A DNA stretch of 64,000 bases from Thinopyrum elongatum. Its lineage: Eukaryota > Streptophyta > Magnoliopsida > Poales > Poaceae. Shown one piece after another: positions 1 to 11,977 of the stretch. Each line of letters starts with the position of its first letter. Position 1 is the first letter of the stretch. The notes beneath the pieces were generated by a model, which ran no database searches, was not told where the DNA came from, and worked only from the letters and a program-made list of their open reading frames with translations. Location of the stretch: the NCBI GenBank assembly GCA_011799875.1, contig CM022302.1:201730086-201794085 (forward strand), given 5' to 3'. Position numbers and translations under genes: made by a program.

Positions 1-18
1 ACTGCTGGCCGAGAACAA

Positions 19-1050
19 GTGAGCCAACAGTGGACAGAAATCCTCCTGAAGCAATCTGACATGGAGAAGGCGCAGGATGAAGCTACTCAAAGAATCGCTG
101 CTGAAGATGCCCTCCTGACGGGGCGCCGCATTGCGCTTGATGCTCATGAGGAAGATCTCACCGCACGTGAGCAGGCGCTTGCTGCCAAGCTTCGCAGCAA
201 AGATGAAGATATCAAGAAGCTTGTCGCGCGGCGGACCCAGGAGCTGGAGCAGAAACACAAAGAGGCGCTCGAAGCTCTGACTGTAAGTCACGCCGGCAAG
301 CTCAAGGAGGCCGTCGATGCTGCCGAAGCTGCAGAGGCCGCCAAGAACGAGCTGAGCGACAAAGTAAAGAAGCTGGAAGTAGATCTCGAAGAGCACGGCA
401 AGGAGCTCTGGACGCTCAAAGGTGATAGGGAAAAAACCCTCCACACCCTGGCGGAGATGCAAGTTGCTATGTCTAACAAGACCAAGCAGCTCTCCTCAGC
501 AAATGAAGCCATTGCCGTTCTAGAATTGAAGCTGACCACGTTGGAGAAGTCTCTCGAGGCTGGCAGGGCCCGCGAGAAGGCTCTACTCAAAGATCTCTAG
601 GGAGAGAGGAACCTGCTCAAGAGCGTTGCCGCCGCCCAAATCGATTACGAAAAGGGGGTGGAGATCTGGACTGGACGTCTCATCGACGCTGCGGAGAATC
701 TTACGGCAGAACTATCAACCATGGGCTTGTCAAACTTCAGGTATTCTTCCGAGGAAAGGATATCTTCAAGTGCCAGGTTGACGATGTTCTTTGAAAGCAT
801 CATCGACGCCTTGAGGCTGCTTCAGTCTAGCCGGGCGACCCAATTGGCCAACGAGACCCGCCGGCTTTGCCGGGCCGTCCTCCGCAAGGTGCTTATCAAG
901 GTGGTGCACAGCAATCCCGGCATCGACCTCTCCAATGCGCTCGGCCATCTGCCAAAGGACGCAAATGTCGAGGCGCTTGAAGAACTTATCGCGCCTATTC
1001 TTGAGAAGGTGGATTCCATCAAAAGGATCGAAGGCCAGCGCAGAGATTAA
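19..1050 (+). pseudogene. E1 antisense gene, C-terminal part (coiled coil plus helical domain)
   Basis: A plus-strand frame runs from the left edge to a TAA at 1048-1050, broken by one in-frame TAG at 598-600; both sides are in the same frame. Residues 1-190 of the visible part are rich in K, E, A and Q with heptad spacing, a long coiled coil. The last 130 residues form a predicted helical domain with the motif NPGIDL. The N-terminal Transposase_28-like domain seen in E4 and E6 would lie left of the window. It faces pol tail to tail, 800 bp apart, as an antisense gene between pol and 3' LTR. Function is unknown; the Transposase_28 family (putative gypsy type transposon, named from memory) has no demonstrated activity that I know of. 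Confidence 0.75.
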
Positions 1051-1851
1051 GTGCTCCACCTTTTCTTGCCGTCGTCATTCCATGTCAAAGACAATTAAGT
1101 CTCAAGTTAGAATTGCGACAACTCATTAATGTAATATAACTCGCCTATGGTTAGGTACATGCTTGCTATTTTCCTTGTCTGATTCCTTTGTGTATGGAGT
1201 TCACCCTACACTTACTGAAAAACTTACCGGCGCGCAACCTGGCGCGAGCGCTGGGTGCGGAACTTCAGCAGCCTGCTGGAGGCGCAGCGGCCGGCAAGAC
1301 TCCTTGGCGTTCTCAGTGCAGCCACTTAAATCGTTGAGCGGACTCGAAACAAAATAAGGGCGCAACTGATTACAACAAGGGTTCCTTCGCGTGCAGATTT
1401 TCCATACAAGAGTCAGAATTGTCCAAGGAAATAACTTTGCAATAAAGGAAACTTGTTCTAAGTTTTTAGAACTTAGCTTTCTGTCACTGTCCTTCCTCCA
1501 GGAAGCGTTGATTCCGAATGTCACCAACCGGTACTCATATCTCCCTTCCCCCCCCCCCGGCAAATGTGCACGCGAGGAATCCTTCTGTCTTTTAAGAAAA
1601 AGAAAGAAGAGAAAATAAAGATATGAAACCTTGGCGGTTCGTTAGAACTTACCGAGAGCAAGTGTCATACAACATCTTAGACAAACATGCATATATAAAT
1701 ATGAACATGGAAATCAACAAGGGAATACACAACACTTAAATTTATTCATCTGTGCTCAGGGTCTGCGCCTGGCTTTGTACAAAGGATCATATGCCTTGCC
1801 GCCAAGACTTGTACAAAAGGGTGGTTGCCGGGGGCCCCCGGCAATCGCGCC
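1051..1851. other. E1 spacer between antisense gene and pol
   Basis: No convincing coding region. A run of C at about 1549-1558, an A/G-rich stretch at 1593-1620 and AT-rich DNA to 1745 are visible. It is the place where the two convergent transcription units would end, but I see no clear polyadenylation signal beyond AATAAA-like strings near 1442 and 1613. Confidence 0.5.
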
Positions 1852-3425
1852 TTACGGGTAGAACTTGTGAAGATGTTCGATATTCCAGGAATTGCTCACT
1901 GGAATGCCATCTTCGGTCTCCAAGCGGACAGCGCCGGGCCTGGTGACTCGTACTACCCGATAAGGGCCTTCCCACTTTGGCGTCAACTTGTTTGAATTCT
2001 TGGCGGATTGAATCCACCGAAGAACAAGGTCGCCTTCCTCAAGGCTTCGGGCATGAACTTTGTGGCTATGATAGCGGCGCAAAGCTTGCTGGTAGCATGC
2101 AGCTCGCACAGCAGCCTGAAGACGATTCTCCTCGAGGAGCACAGTGTCATCTTCCGCAGTTGCTCTTGCTCAAGCTCATCATAAGCAAGCACTCGAGGTG
2201 ATCCGTACGTGAGTTCCGTGGGGAGAACTGCTTCCGCTCCGTAGACCAGAGTGAAGGGCGTCTGGCCGGTGGCTCGATTTGGTGTCGTTCTGATTGACCA
2301 AAGAACCGCCAACAACTCATCAATCCAGCGTCTTCCGCACTTTTTCAGCCTGTCAAAGGTTCTGGTCCTGAGACCATGCAGCACTTCAGCATTGGCCCTC
2401 TCCGCTTGGCCGTTGCTTCTCGGATGAGCAACGGAGGCAAAACAAATTTTGCCGCCAAGGTCTTGGACGTACTGCATGAAGGTGCGACTTGTGAATTGCG
2501 TGCCGTTGTCGGTGATGATCCTGTTGGGCACACCGAAACGGCAAACTATCCCATTAAAGAACTTGACGGCCGATTGTGCTGTCACCTTCCTCACTGCTTC
2601 CACCTCCGGCCACTTTGTGAACTTGTCGATAGCAACGTACAAGTACTCAAAGCCCCCGGTAGCACGGGGGAAAGGGCCCAGTATGTCGAGCCCCCAGACC
2701 AAAAATGGCCAGGAGAGAGGGATTGTCTGAAGAGCTTGAGCTGGTTGATGCGATTTCTTTGAATGAAACTGGCACGCTTCATACTTGGTTACCAGTGCAG
2801 TTGCATCCTGGAGAGCGGTGGGCCAAAAGAAACCTTGCCAGAATGCTTTCCCGGCAAGTGCTCTTGATCCTATGTGAGAACCACATATGCCTCCATGTAT
2901 CTCTGCCAACAGCTCTAGCCCATCCTCCCAAGGAATGCACTTTAATTTCACACCGTTTGGTCTCTTTCTGTACAGGACGTCATCGACGAACTTGTACATA
3001 ACAGACCGACGGGCTACTCTTTCCGCTTTTTCCTGTTCCTCCGGGAGTTCTCCTGTTTGAAGGAAATGGACAATGTGTTGCGCCCATGCTGGAGCCTGAG
3101 GCTCGACGGCTAGGACTAAAGGCATCTCCTCCGCCGGGGGAACGTTTGTCTCGACAGCAAGGGCCTGAGCCCCTGCTGGAGCATGTTGTTCCCCGGCAGG
3201 CATGTCGTCGATCCCGACAACTTCCTTGCCGGCGGCTCCCGGGAGCTCTACCGGGAAGTACTGACCAGAGTTCAACTTTCTTCTCTTTTCTTGCCGCATT
3301 GATGGCGCCACGGATGGTTGAGTCAATTGGAGCACAAAAGTTCCTGGTTCCACAGGCAACTTGAGGGCGGCACACTTTGACAGGTCATCAGCAATACTGT
3401 TCTCGGCATGAGGAACGTGCTCCAT
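1852..3425 (-). pseudogene. E1 pol: integrase and C-terminal region
   Basis: The minus-strand frame begins with the end of RNase H (MEHVPHAENSIADDLSKCA) and continues into a Gypsy integrase. The zinc-binding region keeps the histidines (EIHGGICGSHIG), but the first cysteine of the CxxC pair is tyrosine (KYEACQFH; the related E6 has CKGC). The DDE triad is present: LDILGPF, ITDNGTQF and NGQAERAN. The C-terminal beta-rich part (LTPKWEGPYRVVRV) ends in a TAA at 1852-1854. A frameshift near 2148 separates the core (1983-3425) from this tail (1852-2142). A TAA just above 3425 interrupts the link to RNase H; E2 has CAA there. Confidence 0.85.
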
Positions 3426-3524
3426 TTACAGACCGTCAAAGTGCTCTTCTATTTTTCTCACTTCATCCACGTAGGCTTGCATCAATGGACTCTGATAACT
3501 CTTGTTAACTTGCCTGACGACAAG

Positions 3525-5264
3525 CTATGAATCGCCTTTGATGACGAGCTTTTTGATACCAAGGTCTGCCATGATCCTAAGACCGGCAAGCAAACCCTCG
3601 TATTCTGCTGTGTTGTTGGTCGAACTCTCCCGGGAAAAATGCATTTGGACTACGTACTTGAGGTGCTCTCCGGTGGGTGCGACAAGCAGCACGCCAGCAC
3701 TGGCGCCTTGCAGCGAGAAAGCCCCGTCAAAGTACATAACCCATTGCTGATCGATTTCCTTGCCGGGGAGAGTTGTTTCTTGAACCTCTTCGTCCGGCGT
3801 TGGGGTCCATTCCGCAACGAACTCCGCCAAGGCCCTACTCTGAATTGTTGAAGTGCTTTCAAACTTGAGGCCAAAGCTCGACAACTCCAACGCCCACTCC
3901 ACGATCCTGCCGGTTGCTTCTGGATTTTGCAAAATCCGTTGCAACGGAAAGCGAGTGACGATGGTAATTTCATGTGCTTGAAAATAATGGCGCAGCTTCC
4001 TCGAGGCCATAAGAAGGCCGAAAAGCAACTTCTGCACGCCAGAATATCTTGACCTAGCTCCTTGTAAAAGAGAGCTAACAAAATAAACTGGGCACTGCAC
4101 CACCTTTTTCTTCTGCAATGGTCCTTCTGACTGCACAGATCTTGTCTTGCCGGGATCAATCCTTGTCGGGGAAGATCCTGCCGCGTCATCTGACGGTCCT
4201 GCCGCTGGTGTCGCTTCCTCATCAGCCTCTCTCTGCGCCACTAGCGCAGCACTAACCACTTGATTTGTCGCTGCCAGATACAGCAGCAACGGCTCTTGTG
4301 GTTTAGGCGCGACTAGCGTCGGCGGAGAGGAAAGGTATTTCTTCAAATCTTGCAGCGCAGCCTCCGCCTCTGGAGTCCATTTCATTGGACCTACCTTCTT
4401 CAAAATTTTGAAAAAGGGCAGGGCGCGCTCAGCAGATTTGGAAATAAACCGGCTTAGAGCAGCAACACAGCCGGCAAGACGACGCACATCCTTGACGCGT
4501 CTCGGCGCTTCAATTTGCTCAATAGCTTTGATCTTGTCGGGGTTTGCTTCGATTCCCCGGCATGATACAAAGAATCCGAGGAGCTTGCCGGAAGGAACAC
4601 CGAACACAAACTTCTCAGGATTGAGCTTTAAGTTGATCTTGCGCAGATTTGCAAATGTTTCTTCTAAATCTTGTATGAGCGTCGCTTTGTCCTTGGTTTT
4701 GACCACTATATCATCCATGTACGCCTCCATATTTCTATGGAGTTGAGGCTCAAAACCAATTTGGACTGCTCTCGCAAATGTAGAACCAGCACTTTTCAAC
4801 TCGAAAGGCATTCGTATAAAACAATACGTACCACATGGGGTGATAAATGCGGTCTTCTCTTCATCTTCTTTCGCCATGAAAATCTGATGATACCCTGAAT
4901 AGGCATCAAGGAAGGACAGGAGATCACAACTAGCGGTGGAATCCACAATCTGGTCGATGCGCGGCAAGGGAAAGGGATCTTTTGGACAGGCTTTATTGAT
5001 ATCTGTATAATCGATACAAAGCCTCCATTTCCCATTCGCTTTTCGCACTACAACCGGATTGGCCAACCCGGTTGGATGAAGCACTCCTTTGACCAATCCT
5101 GCCGCCTCCAGCTTTCTGATTTCCTCGGCAATGAATTCTTGCCGCTCCAAGGCTTGCTTCCTGACCCTCTGCTTGACGGGCCACGTGTGAGGACAGACAG
5201 CAAGGTGGTGCTCAATTACCTCCCTGGGAACACCGGGGATGTCAGATGGTTGCCATGCAAACAC
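3525..5264 (-). pseudogene. E1 pol: reverse transcriptase and RNase H
   Basis: A 579-residue open stretch. RT motifs in order: WRLCIDYTDINKACPKDPF (about residue 80), FLDAYSGYHQI (118), RMPFELKSAG (151, where the family has MPFGL), and the catalytic YMDD at residues 182-185. The thumb/connection (AALSRFISKSAERALPFF) follows, then RNase H starting MYFDGAFSLQG with the NNTAEYEGLLAGL helix. It ends at a TAG (3525-3527) replacing the CAG of E2 (GDSQL), then continues in frame toward 3425. It is in frame with protease upstream, separated by one TAG at 5304-5306. Confidence 0.9.
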
Positions 5265-5303
5265 ATCGACATTCGCCCGCAGGAAGGCAACGAGCGCGCT
5301 TTC

Positions 5304-6170
5304 CTATTTGTCATCTAGGGTGGAACTTATGGTGAAAGTTCCCCCCGTTCCGTCCTCCCTGACGGGCACCTTCTTGGTCTCCGGCGGAGCAGCCTTGGAT
5401 TTCTTGTTCTTGCCGGTGGAACTCTCTGGTGCATCCTCGACGGAAGCGCAACACTCCGAGGAGGCGTGCTTGCCGGACTTCGCACCAAGATTCTTGCCGG
5501 TCTTCTTCTTCCCCCCGGGAGTTCCAGCGGCAGGAGCAGATGCCTTGACGGCAGGTGCTGCAACTGCTTCCCGGTAAAGTTGGTCGGCACAGATGAGCGC
5601 ATCCTTCTTATCGGAATGGATAGTGATGATGCTCAACGGCCCGGGCATCTTCAAAACATTGTATGCGTAGTGTGATGACGCCATAAACTTAGCTAGCGCT
5701 GGCCGACCAAGGATCCCATTGTATGACATGGGGATCTTGGCGACATCAAACACTACCTTCTCGGTCCTGTAGTTGAGCTCGCTACCAAATGTCACCGGCA
5801 GCATAATCTTGCCCTTGGGCTGGGTTCTTCCCGGATTGACCCCTTGAAACGTACCCGTTTCTTCGAGGTCCTCATCAGGAATTTGGAGCTTCTTGAGCAC
5901 ATCCGGTGAGATTAGGTTTAGCCCGGCCCCACCGTCAACTAGCATTTTCGTCACCTTGAGGTTGCGAATTGTTGGTGAGACCAACAATGGCAAGCATCCG
6001 ACCGCAGTTGCGCTATCAGGGTGATCCTCGGCGTCGAAAATGATAGGCGTGTTGGACCACTTCAGGGGCCTACATGCATCTGGCGATGGCTCCGCTGCAT
6101 TGACTTCCCGCACCCACTGTTTGAGTCGACGGTGGGAAGAATGCAGCGAGGCACCCCCATCGATACACAT
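5304..6170 (-). pseudogene. E1 pol: aspartic protease region
   Basis: The retropepsin-like active site reads MLVDGGAGLNLIS, the DGG variant usual in this group of cereal Gypsy elements, followed by a conserved block ending YNGILGRPALAKFMA, the downstream retropepsin motif. A lysine-rich linker precedes the RT. Upstream, the frame continues into gag. The TAG at its end (LDDK then stop) is a leucine codon in E2. Protease and RT would be parts of one polyprotein; apart from isolated stops the frame is continuous with gag. Confidence 0.85.
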
Positions 6171-8198
6171 GGCCTCTGTAGCTTTCTGGAATTCTTGCTC
6201 ACTGGACTCATCATCTTCTTCATCATCATCTTCTTCTTTGTCTCAGCCCTGAGCGGGCCTATCCCTCTGTTGCTTGGCCTTGCCGCGGCGCCCCCCTTGG
6301 CCATCGCGCTTCTTGCCGGATCCGTCAGCACCATCTTGGGCCTTCTCCTTATCTCGCCTTTCATACTCGGCCCTCTGTTTCTCTGCAAGCTGTTCAACTT
6401 GCCGGCAGTTTTGGAGATCGTGGCCCTTGGTGTGATGGATCTTGCAATACTAATTGCTGGAGCTTTTCGACTTGTCGGCAGCCGCCAAGGCCTGACAGGA
6501 AGGGCACCCGGCAAGATCCTTGCCGGGGTCACCAACCTTGGCCTTCTTCGCGGCGCCTGGGTTGTCGGATTCCTCGACAGCAAGCACGGCCTTGCCTCCG
6601 CGTTTCCTGTTCCGCCGCTGGCCTTTCCTTGACGGGGTCGCGGCATCTTCATCTTCGGATTCGCCCGCCGCGCCAACAGCCTCGCCAGGGAGTTTCCTCC
6701 CCTCTTCAGCTCAAGCGCATTTATCGGCCAGAGCGTAAAGCTCGGCAATACTCCTGACTTTGTTCATTGCCAGCTCTTCCCGCATTTTGCGGTTACGCAT
6801 GTTCTGATGAAATGCGCTAATGACAGCAGCAGGGTGAACATCAGGAATATTGTACTGCACCTGGCTAAACCTCTGCATAAACTTGCGCAGGGATTCACCC
6901 TCCTTCTAAGGGATGATATGCAAATCACTCTCTTGGCCAGGAGCTTGGTCGCGTCCAACAAAGGCGCCAACAAACTGATGGCACAGATCTGACAAAGAAG
7001 AAATAGAATTCTCCGGCAGATGCATCAACCACGACCTGACGTTGGGCTTGAGCACCAACGGGAAGTAGTTGGCAAGTATCTTGTCATCTCGGCTCCCGGC
7101 AGCCTGCACCGCAATGGTGTAGATGCTCAGGAACTCCGAGGGATGGGTCTTACCATCAAATTTCTCCGGGACCTCTGGCTTGAAGGTTAGAGAATTGGGC
7201 CACTGGACTTGCCGCAGCTCACGGGTAAACGCTGGAGTCCCCACCTCATAAGGCAAGTCTCCTACGTCCCCTGGCGCAGGCTCGTCGACAGTCGGCCCTG
7301 CGCGCTTATCAGACTGATAGCGCGCTTCCCATCGCCGCTCGATGGTAGTTCGAGCGTCCTCCTTGCCTCGTTCCTGGAGAACTTGACGCTGATCGCGGTG
7401 CATCCATGGATCGGACGACGCCGTGGAAACTTCTTCACGGCGGTCGACCTGCTGGGTTGTCGGCCGCCGCTGGTGCCGCGGAGGGGAGTGCACCGTGGTT
7501 GCACCACCTCCGGTTTTCTCCACATCGGCTCGCGCCGGATCGATGGGCTTTCGCTGTGAGGGCCCTGCCTCTTGCGGCCCATCTTTGTTAGCGAAGCCGA
7601 TAAGGCTCTAGATAGTAGCTCGCCACTCCTCCATCTTCTCTGGGGCAGGAGGGAAATCGAGGAGCAGCTGCGCACGTGCCAAGGCTTCCGCTGGCGTAGG
7701 CGGTGGTGACAGGTGCGAGGTACGTGAGGTGCTCCGACTCGCAGCCATGTTAGAAGGAGCACCACCACGGTCACGCGACCGCGCGCCACCTCCGCCAGCA
7801 GCTCGGTGTGCATGCTGGTCCCGCGCATCTTGGGATCGATGCATAGAAATATTTTCATGGGGACGCCCTGAACCACCAGCGCCATGACGTCGCTCGTCGT
7901 GCACGACCTGGGTAGGTCGTGATGATTGCGTCGGCGCGGGAGCTCCAGCAGGCACCCTCCGATCTCTAGAATTCATTATGCCACCCGTAGGCAACACAGC
8001 TCCGTCTCTGGATCCAGCGGCGTGTAGGTTGCCGCTGCCACTGCGAATGATGCCGCTCGCCTGGCTCGGATCACCAGAACGCCTTGGAGATTCTAGTCCT
8101 CTTCCTTCTGCACCCACGCCATCGCCCATACGCGAAGGCGCAGGCAAAACGGACGTGGATGGTTGTGCCGTCGCAGCGCTCTTCTTCTTGGGTGGCAT
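6171..8198 (-). pseudogene. E1 gag
   Basis: Start chosen at ATG 8198 (MPPKKKSAATAQ), 56 nt past the PBS, the first Met of the open frame. The N-terminal 200 residues are low-complexity. The retrotransposon gag domain lies at about 7330-6760, with landmarks VPEKFDGKTHPSEFL, NYFPLVLKPNVRSWL and SLSDLCHQFVGAF. A degenerate zinc knuckle (YCKIHHTKGHDLQNC) is near 6440. In-frame stops lie at 7608, 6906, about 6712, about 6450 and about 6247; three are TAG where glutamine is expected and two are TGA. No frameshift is needed between gag and protease. Confidence 0.8.
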
Positions 8199-8253
8199 GA
8201 TGATGAAGAAACTAAGGCGCCAATCACTGGATCAGGTTCACACAACCTACAAT

Positions 8254-8272
8254 CCCCCTACCTGGTGCGCCA
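8254..8272 (-). other. E1 primer-binding site
   Basis: Minus-strand TGGCGCACCAGGTAGGGGG begins 4 nt inside the 5' LTR. It starts with the TGG expected for pairing with a tRNA 3' CCA end and matches the equivalent sites of E2 and E4. I cannot name the tRNA with confidence. Confidence 0.8.
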
Positions 8273-8276
8273 AAGA

Positions 8277-9036
8277 TGTCGGCGTGCGACACCTATGGGA
8301 TCCCAAGAGACCCCTTTACGATTCGGTGGGGGGAGAGGTATGCGCAAAGAGCAGAACCAATGATCGACGCGGGGCAATTTTACCCAGGTTCGGGCCGCTG
8401 ATCAACGTAAAACCCTACTCCTGCCTTGTGTTATTATTAGTGTTCTTGAGCCCAGCCTCCAGGAGCGCTCACAGTGAACAGTATGTTCAAGAGCAGCTAC
8501 ACATGCAGAATGGGCCAGAAGATCCTCCTCCCCTGTAGCAGTTGCCGTGGGCCTCCTTTTATACCACAAAGGGGTCACCAGAGTGGCAAAATGTACATAC
8601 ATCGAGGTGTAAAGTAGCTACAGGGTCATCATACCTAACCCCTGACGGACTAGGACGAACGCATTTAATGCACCGTAAGGTGTCCGTTTAGGTGTCCTTA
8701 CTTTCATGGGGATGGAAAAAGGGGCCATCCCATCAGCACCGCTTAAGCTCTCCTCCACTGGCGCGTCGCCACGCATCCAAAGAAGGACCCAGAATATCGG
8801 GTTTGTCTCTGTGCTAGAGCAATGGCACAGCAACAAAACCTTGCCGGGCGCCGAAGCTTGCCGGGCGCCAAGCCTTACCGGGCGCCGATCCTTGCCGGGC
8901 TCCGCAGGCCACCCCGGCAAGATCTTGCCGGGGAAGCTGGCCTTCGGATTCCAGCTCTTCTTATCTGCTGATCCTCAGATCTCTGACTTGATGATTTCTT
9001 TGGTGGCTTGAGTCAACCTCGAACTGTTCCCCGACA
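8277..9036 (-). repeat. E1 5' LTR (760 bp)
   Basis: Bounded by TGTCGG and CCGACA, next to the PBS. A TATAAAA box is on the minus strand at 8557-8563. Downstream of it is the block GCAGGAGTAGGGTTTTACG followed by CGGCCCGAACCTGGGTAAA, which recurs in the LTRs of E2, E4 and E6. The U3 part has a cluster of CTTGCCGGG-type words at about 8840-8935. Confidence 0.85.
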
Positions 9037-10414
9037 AGCCTTGCCGCGAGTATGGCTACAACTGCCCGTGCACAAGTACGGGGTACTAGTGGCCCAATAC
9101 TTAGTACACAGACATTGCTGGAGTCCAGTTTCCTCCTCTTTCTGGCCATTGTTGCCGGGGATATGGAGGGTTGAGTCAGGTGAAGAACAAAAGTCCCTGG
9201 TTCCACAGGAAGCTTTGGCGCAGCGCACTTTGACAGATGATTAGCAATGCTGTTTTCCGCACGCGGCACATGCTCTGTTTGCAATCCATCAAAGTGCTCC
9301 TCCAGCTTTCTCACTTCCTCCACATATGCCTCAATCAATGGACTCTGAGAATCCTTGTTCACTTGCCTCACCATGAGCTGTGAGTCTCCTCGAATGATTA
9401 ACTTCTTAGTCCCCAACTCTGTCGCAATTCTGAGCCCGACAAGGAGTCCTTCATATTCTGCAGTGTTGTTGGTAGCCTTCTCCCGGGGGAAATGCATCCG
9501 GACCACGTACTTGAGGTGCTCTCCAGTGGGTGCGATGAGGAGCACGCCAGCTCCTGCACCTTGTAGTGAGAAGGCACCATCAAAGTACATGATCCATTCT
9601 TGGGGCGCTTCCTTGCCGGGGATAACTGTTTCCAGTGCCTCTTCATCTGGGGTAGGCGTCCACTCCGCAGTAAACTCCACCAGTGCTCTACTTTGAATGG
9701 TTGATGTGCTCTCAAACTTCAAACCAAAGCTTGATAACTCCAAAGCCCATTCCACTATTCTGCCTGTGGCCTCCGGGTTCCTCAGTATGTGTTGCAAAGG
9801 GAATCGGGTGACAACTGTGATCTCGTGGGCTTGGAAGTAGTGGCGCAGTTTCCTTGAGGCCATGACAAGGCCGAAGATCAACTTTTGCATGCCAGAGTAC
9901 CTTGATCTAGCCCCCTGCAATAGGGAGCTGACAAAGTAAACTGGTCGCTGCACCACCTTCTTCCTTGCCGCAGTCTTGGGATTGCCTTCACCTCTCTGCT
10001 CTTCTTTCTCTTGATCTGCACTCAGCCCTGTCATGACTGGTTCATCCCCTTCTCTGGGGAGGACAATAGCTGCAGCTGCTCCTTCTTCCACTTCCCGTTG
10101 TGCCGCCAGTGCTGCACTAACAACTTGATTGGTTGCCGCCAGATACAGCAGCAACAGCTCTTGTGGTTTAGGAGCGACCAGGGTGGGAACAGAGGAAAGG
10201 TAAGATTTTAAGTCCTGCAGCACTGCTTTCGCCTCCGGGGTCCACTTCACGGGCCCCGCCTTCTTTAAAATTTTGAAGAACGGTAGGGCACGCTCGGCGG
10301 ACTTGGAAATGAACCTACTCAGCGCGGCAACACATCCGGTTAAACACCTCACGTCCTTGACTGACTTGGGTGCTTGAATCTATTCGATTGCCCTGATCTG
10401 GTCGGGGTTGGCCT
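9037..10414 (-). pseudogene. E2 pol: RT connection and RNase H
   Basis: The open frame starts at the RT thumb (LTGCVAALSRFISKSAE) and runs through the connection region into RNase H (MYFDGAFSLQGAGAG, NNTAEYEGLLVGL, IRGDSQLMVRQVNK). It follows E1 to the linker LTQPSIS and then loses similarity toward the E1 LTR at 9036; the same reading frame runs on by chance into that LTR to 8961. A one-base insertion near 10425 separates it from the RT core. GDSQLMV keeps the CAG codon that is TAG in E1, and GLQTEHV keeps the CAA that is TAA in E1. Confidence 0.82.
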
Positions 10415-11977
10415 CTATCCCCGGTGAGACACAAAGAAGCCAAGTAGCTTGCCGGAGGGAATGCCAAACACAAGCTTGCCGGAGGGAATGCCAAACACGC
10501 ACTTCTCTGGGTTCAGCTTCAACTTGATCTTGCGCAAGTTTGTAAAGGTTTCTTCCAAGTCCTGAATGAGCGTTGATCTGACCTTGGTCTTGACCACTAT
10601 GTCATCCATGTAAGCTTCGATATTCCTGTGCAGCTGGGATTCAAATCCCATTTGCACTGCTCTTGTGAAAGTGGACCCAGCGCATTTTAACCCAAAGGGC
10701 ATCCGTTTGAAGCAGTACATGCCACACGGGGTTATGAATGCAGTCTTCTCCTCGTCTTCCTTGGACATGAATATCTGGTGGTACCCGGAGTAGGCATCCA
10801 AGAAGGAAAGCAGATCACACCCGGAGGTGGAATCCATGATCTGGTCGATGCGCGGCAAGGGGAATGGGTCCTTTGGGCATGCTTTATTCAGATCTGTGAA
10901 ATCTATGCAAAGCCTCCATTTTCCATTCACCTTGCACACTACCACTGGATTTGGCAACCATGTTGGGTGCAATACTCCTCTGACCAAACCAACTGCCTCA
11001 AGTTTCTTGATCTCTTCGGCAATGAACTGCTGCCGCTCCAAGGCTTGCTTCCGGACCTTCTGCTTGACGGGCCGGGCATGAGGGCAGACAGCAAGGTGGT
11101 GCTCGAGTACCTCCCTGGGAACACCGGGGATGTCACATGGTTGCCAAGCAAACACATCGACATTGGCCCGCAGGAAGGCAACGAGCGCGCTTTCCAATTT
11201 GTCATCAAGGGTGGAGCTGATAGTAAATGTACCATCAATGCCAACAAGCCCTACCGGGACCTTCTTCACAGCGGGTGCAGGAACCTTGGATCTCTTGCTA
11301 GTGGAACTCTCCGGCAAGTCATCGACAGGTGTAGCGTACTCCGAAGAGGCGCGCTTCCCGGATTCCTTGCCGGTATCCTTGCTAGCTTTTCTCCCTTGTT
11401 TGTTTTCCTTGGCGAGGACTGCGGCTTCCGCGGCCTTGGCAGCGACCGCATCCCGGTACATCTTGTCCACACAAATAATTGCGCCCTTCTTGTCTGATGG
11501 GATAGAAATAACGCCCATCGGTCCTGGCATTTTCAGGGTGTTGTAGGCATAGTGGGATGCCGCCATGAACTTTGCCAAGGCAGGTCGCCCGAGTATTCCA
11601 TTGTATAGCAACGGAAGCTCGACCACATCAAACACAATCTTCTCAGTCTGGTAGTTCAATTCTCCTCCAAATGTCACGGGCAGCGTGATCTTCCCCTTTG
11701 GACGACTCCTGCCGGGGTTGATTCCTTGAAACGTGCCAGTAACCTTGAGCTCTTTATCTGTTATCTGCAGCTTGCTGATTACCTTGGGGGAAATCAGATT
11801 CAACCCAGCCCCGCCGTCAATCAACATCTTTGTGACCTCGAGGTTGCGGATTGTTGTTGATACCAACAATGGCAAGCACCCTACCGCGGTGGTGCGGTCA
11901 GGGTGATCCTCTTCGTCAAAGATGATGGGCGTGCGAGACCATTTGAGTGGTTTCCGTGAATCTGCCGCTGGCTCCAC
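10415..11977 (-). pseudogene. E2 pol: protease and reverse transcriptase core
   Basis: A 520-residue open stretch. The protease active site is MLIDGGAGLNLIS, with YNGILGRPALAKFMA downstream. RT motifs are WRLCIDFTDLNKACPKDPF, FLDAYSGYHQI, RMPFGLKCAGSTF and YMDDIVVKTK. Near the C-terminus the motif FGIPSGKLV occurs twice because 27 bp are tandemly duplicated at about 10446-10499, in frame. The frame stops at 10415 owing to an extra G just after SHRG. Protease and RT remain fused without a stop, unlike E1. Confidence 0.87.

Larger units (their letters stand above)
1..9036 (-). mobile_element. E1: Gypsy LTR retrotransposon, truncated by left edge of window
   Basis: Reading on the minus strand the order is 5' LTR (8277-9036), PBS, gag, protease, RT-RNase H, integrase, then an antisense gene on the plus strand. 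This is the protease-RT-RNase H-integrase order of Gypsy elements. The 3' LTR lies beyond position 1. The LTR starts TGTCGG and ends CCGACA on the minus strand. The element sits inside the RNase H/integrase spacer of E2, whose coding frame stops matching E1 near 9037, so E1 is the younger insertion. The TSD should be agcct (9037-9041), but its partner is outside the window. Coding frames contain several stops and one frameshift, so E1 is not autonomous now. Confidence 0.9.

Noticed and set aside
6021..6632. Plus-strand open frame of 203 codons opposite E1 gag/protease
   Set aside because: It mirrors the minus-strand gag-protease frame and has low-complexity hydrophobic content produced by the complement of Lys/Glu-rich codons. 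The minus strand has the clear domains.
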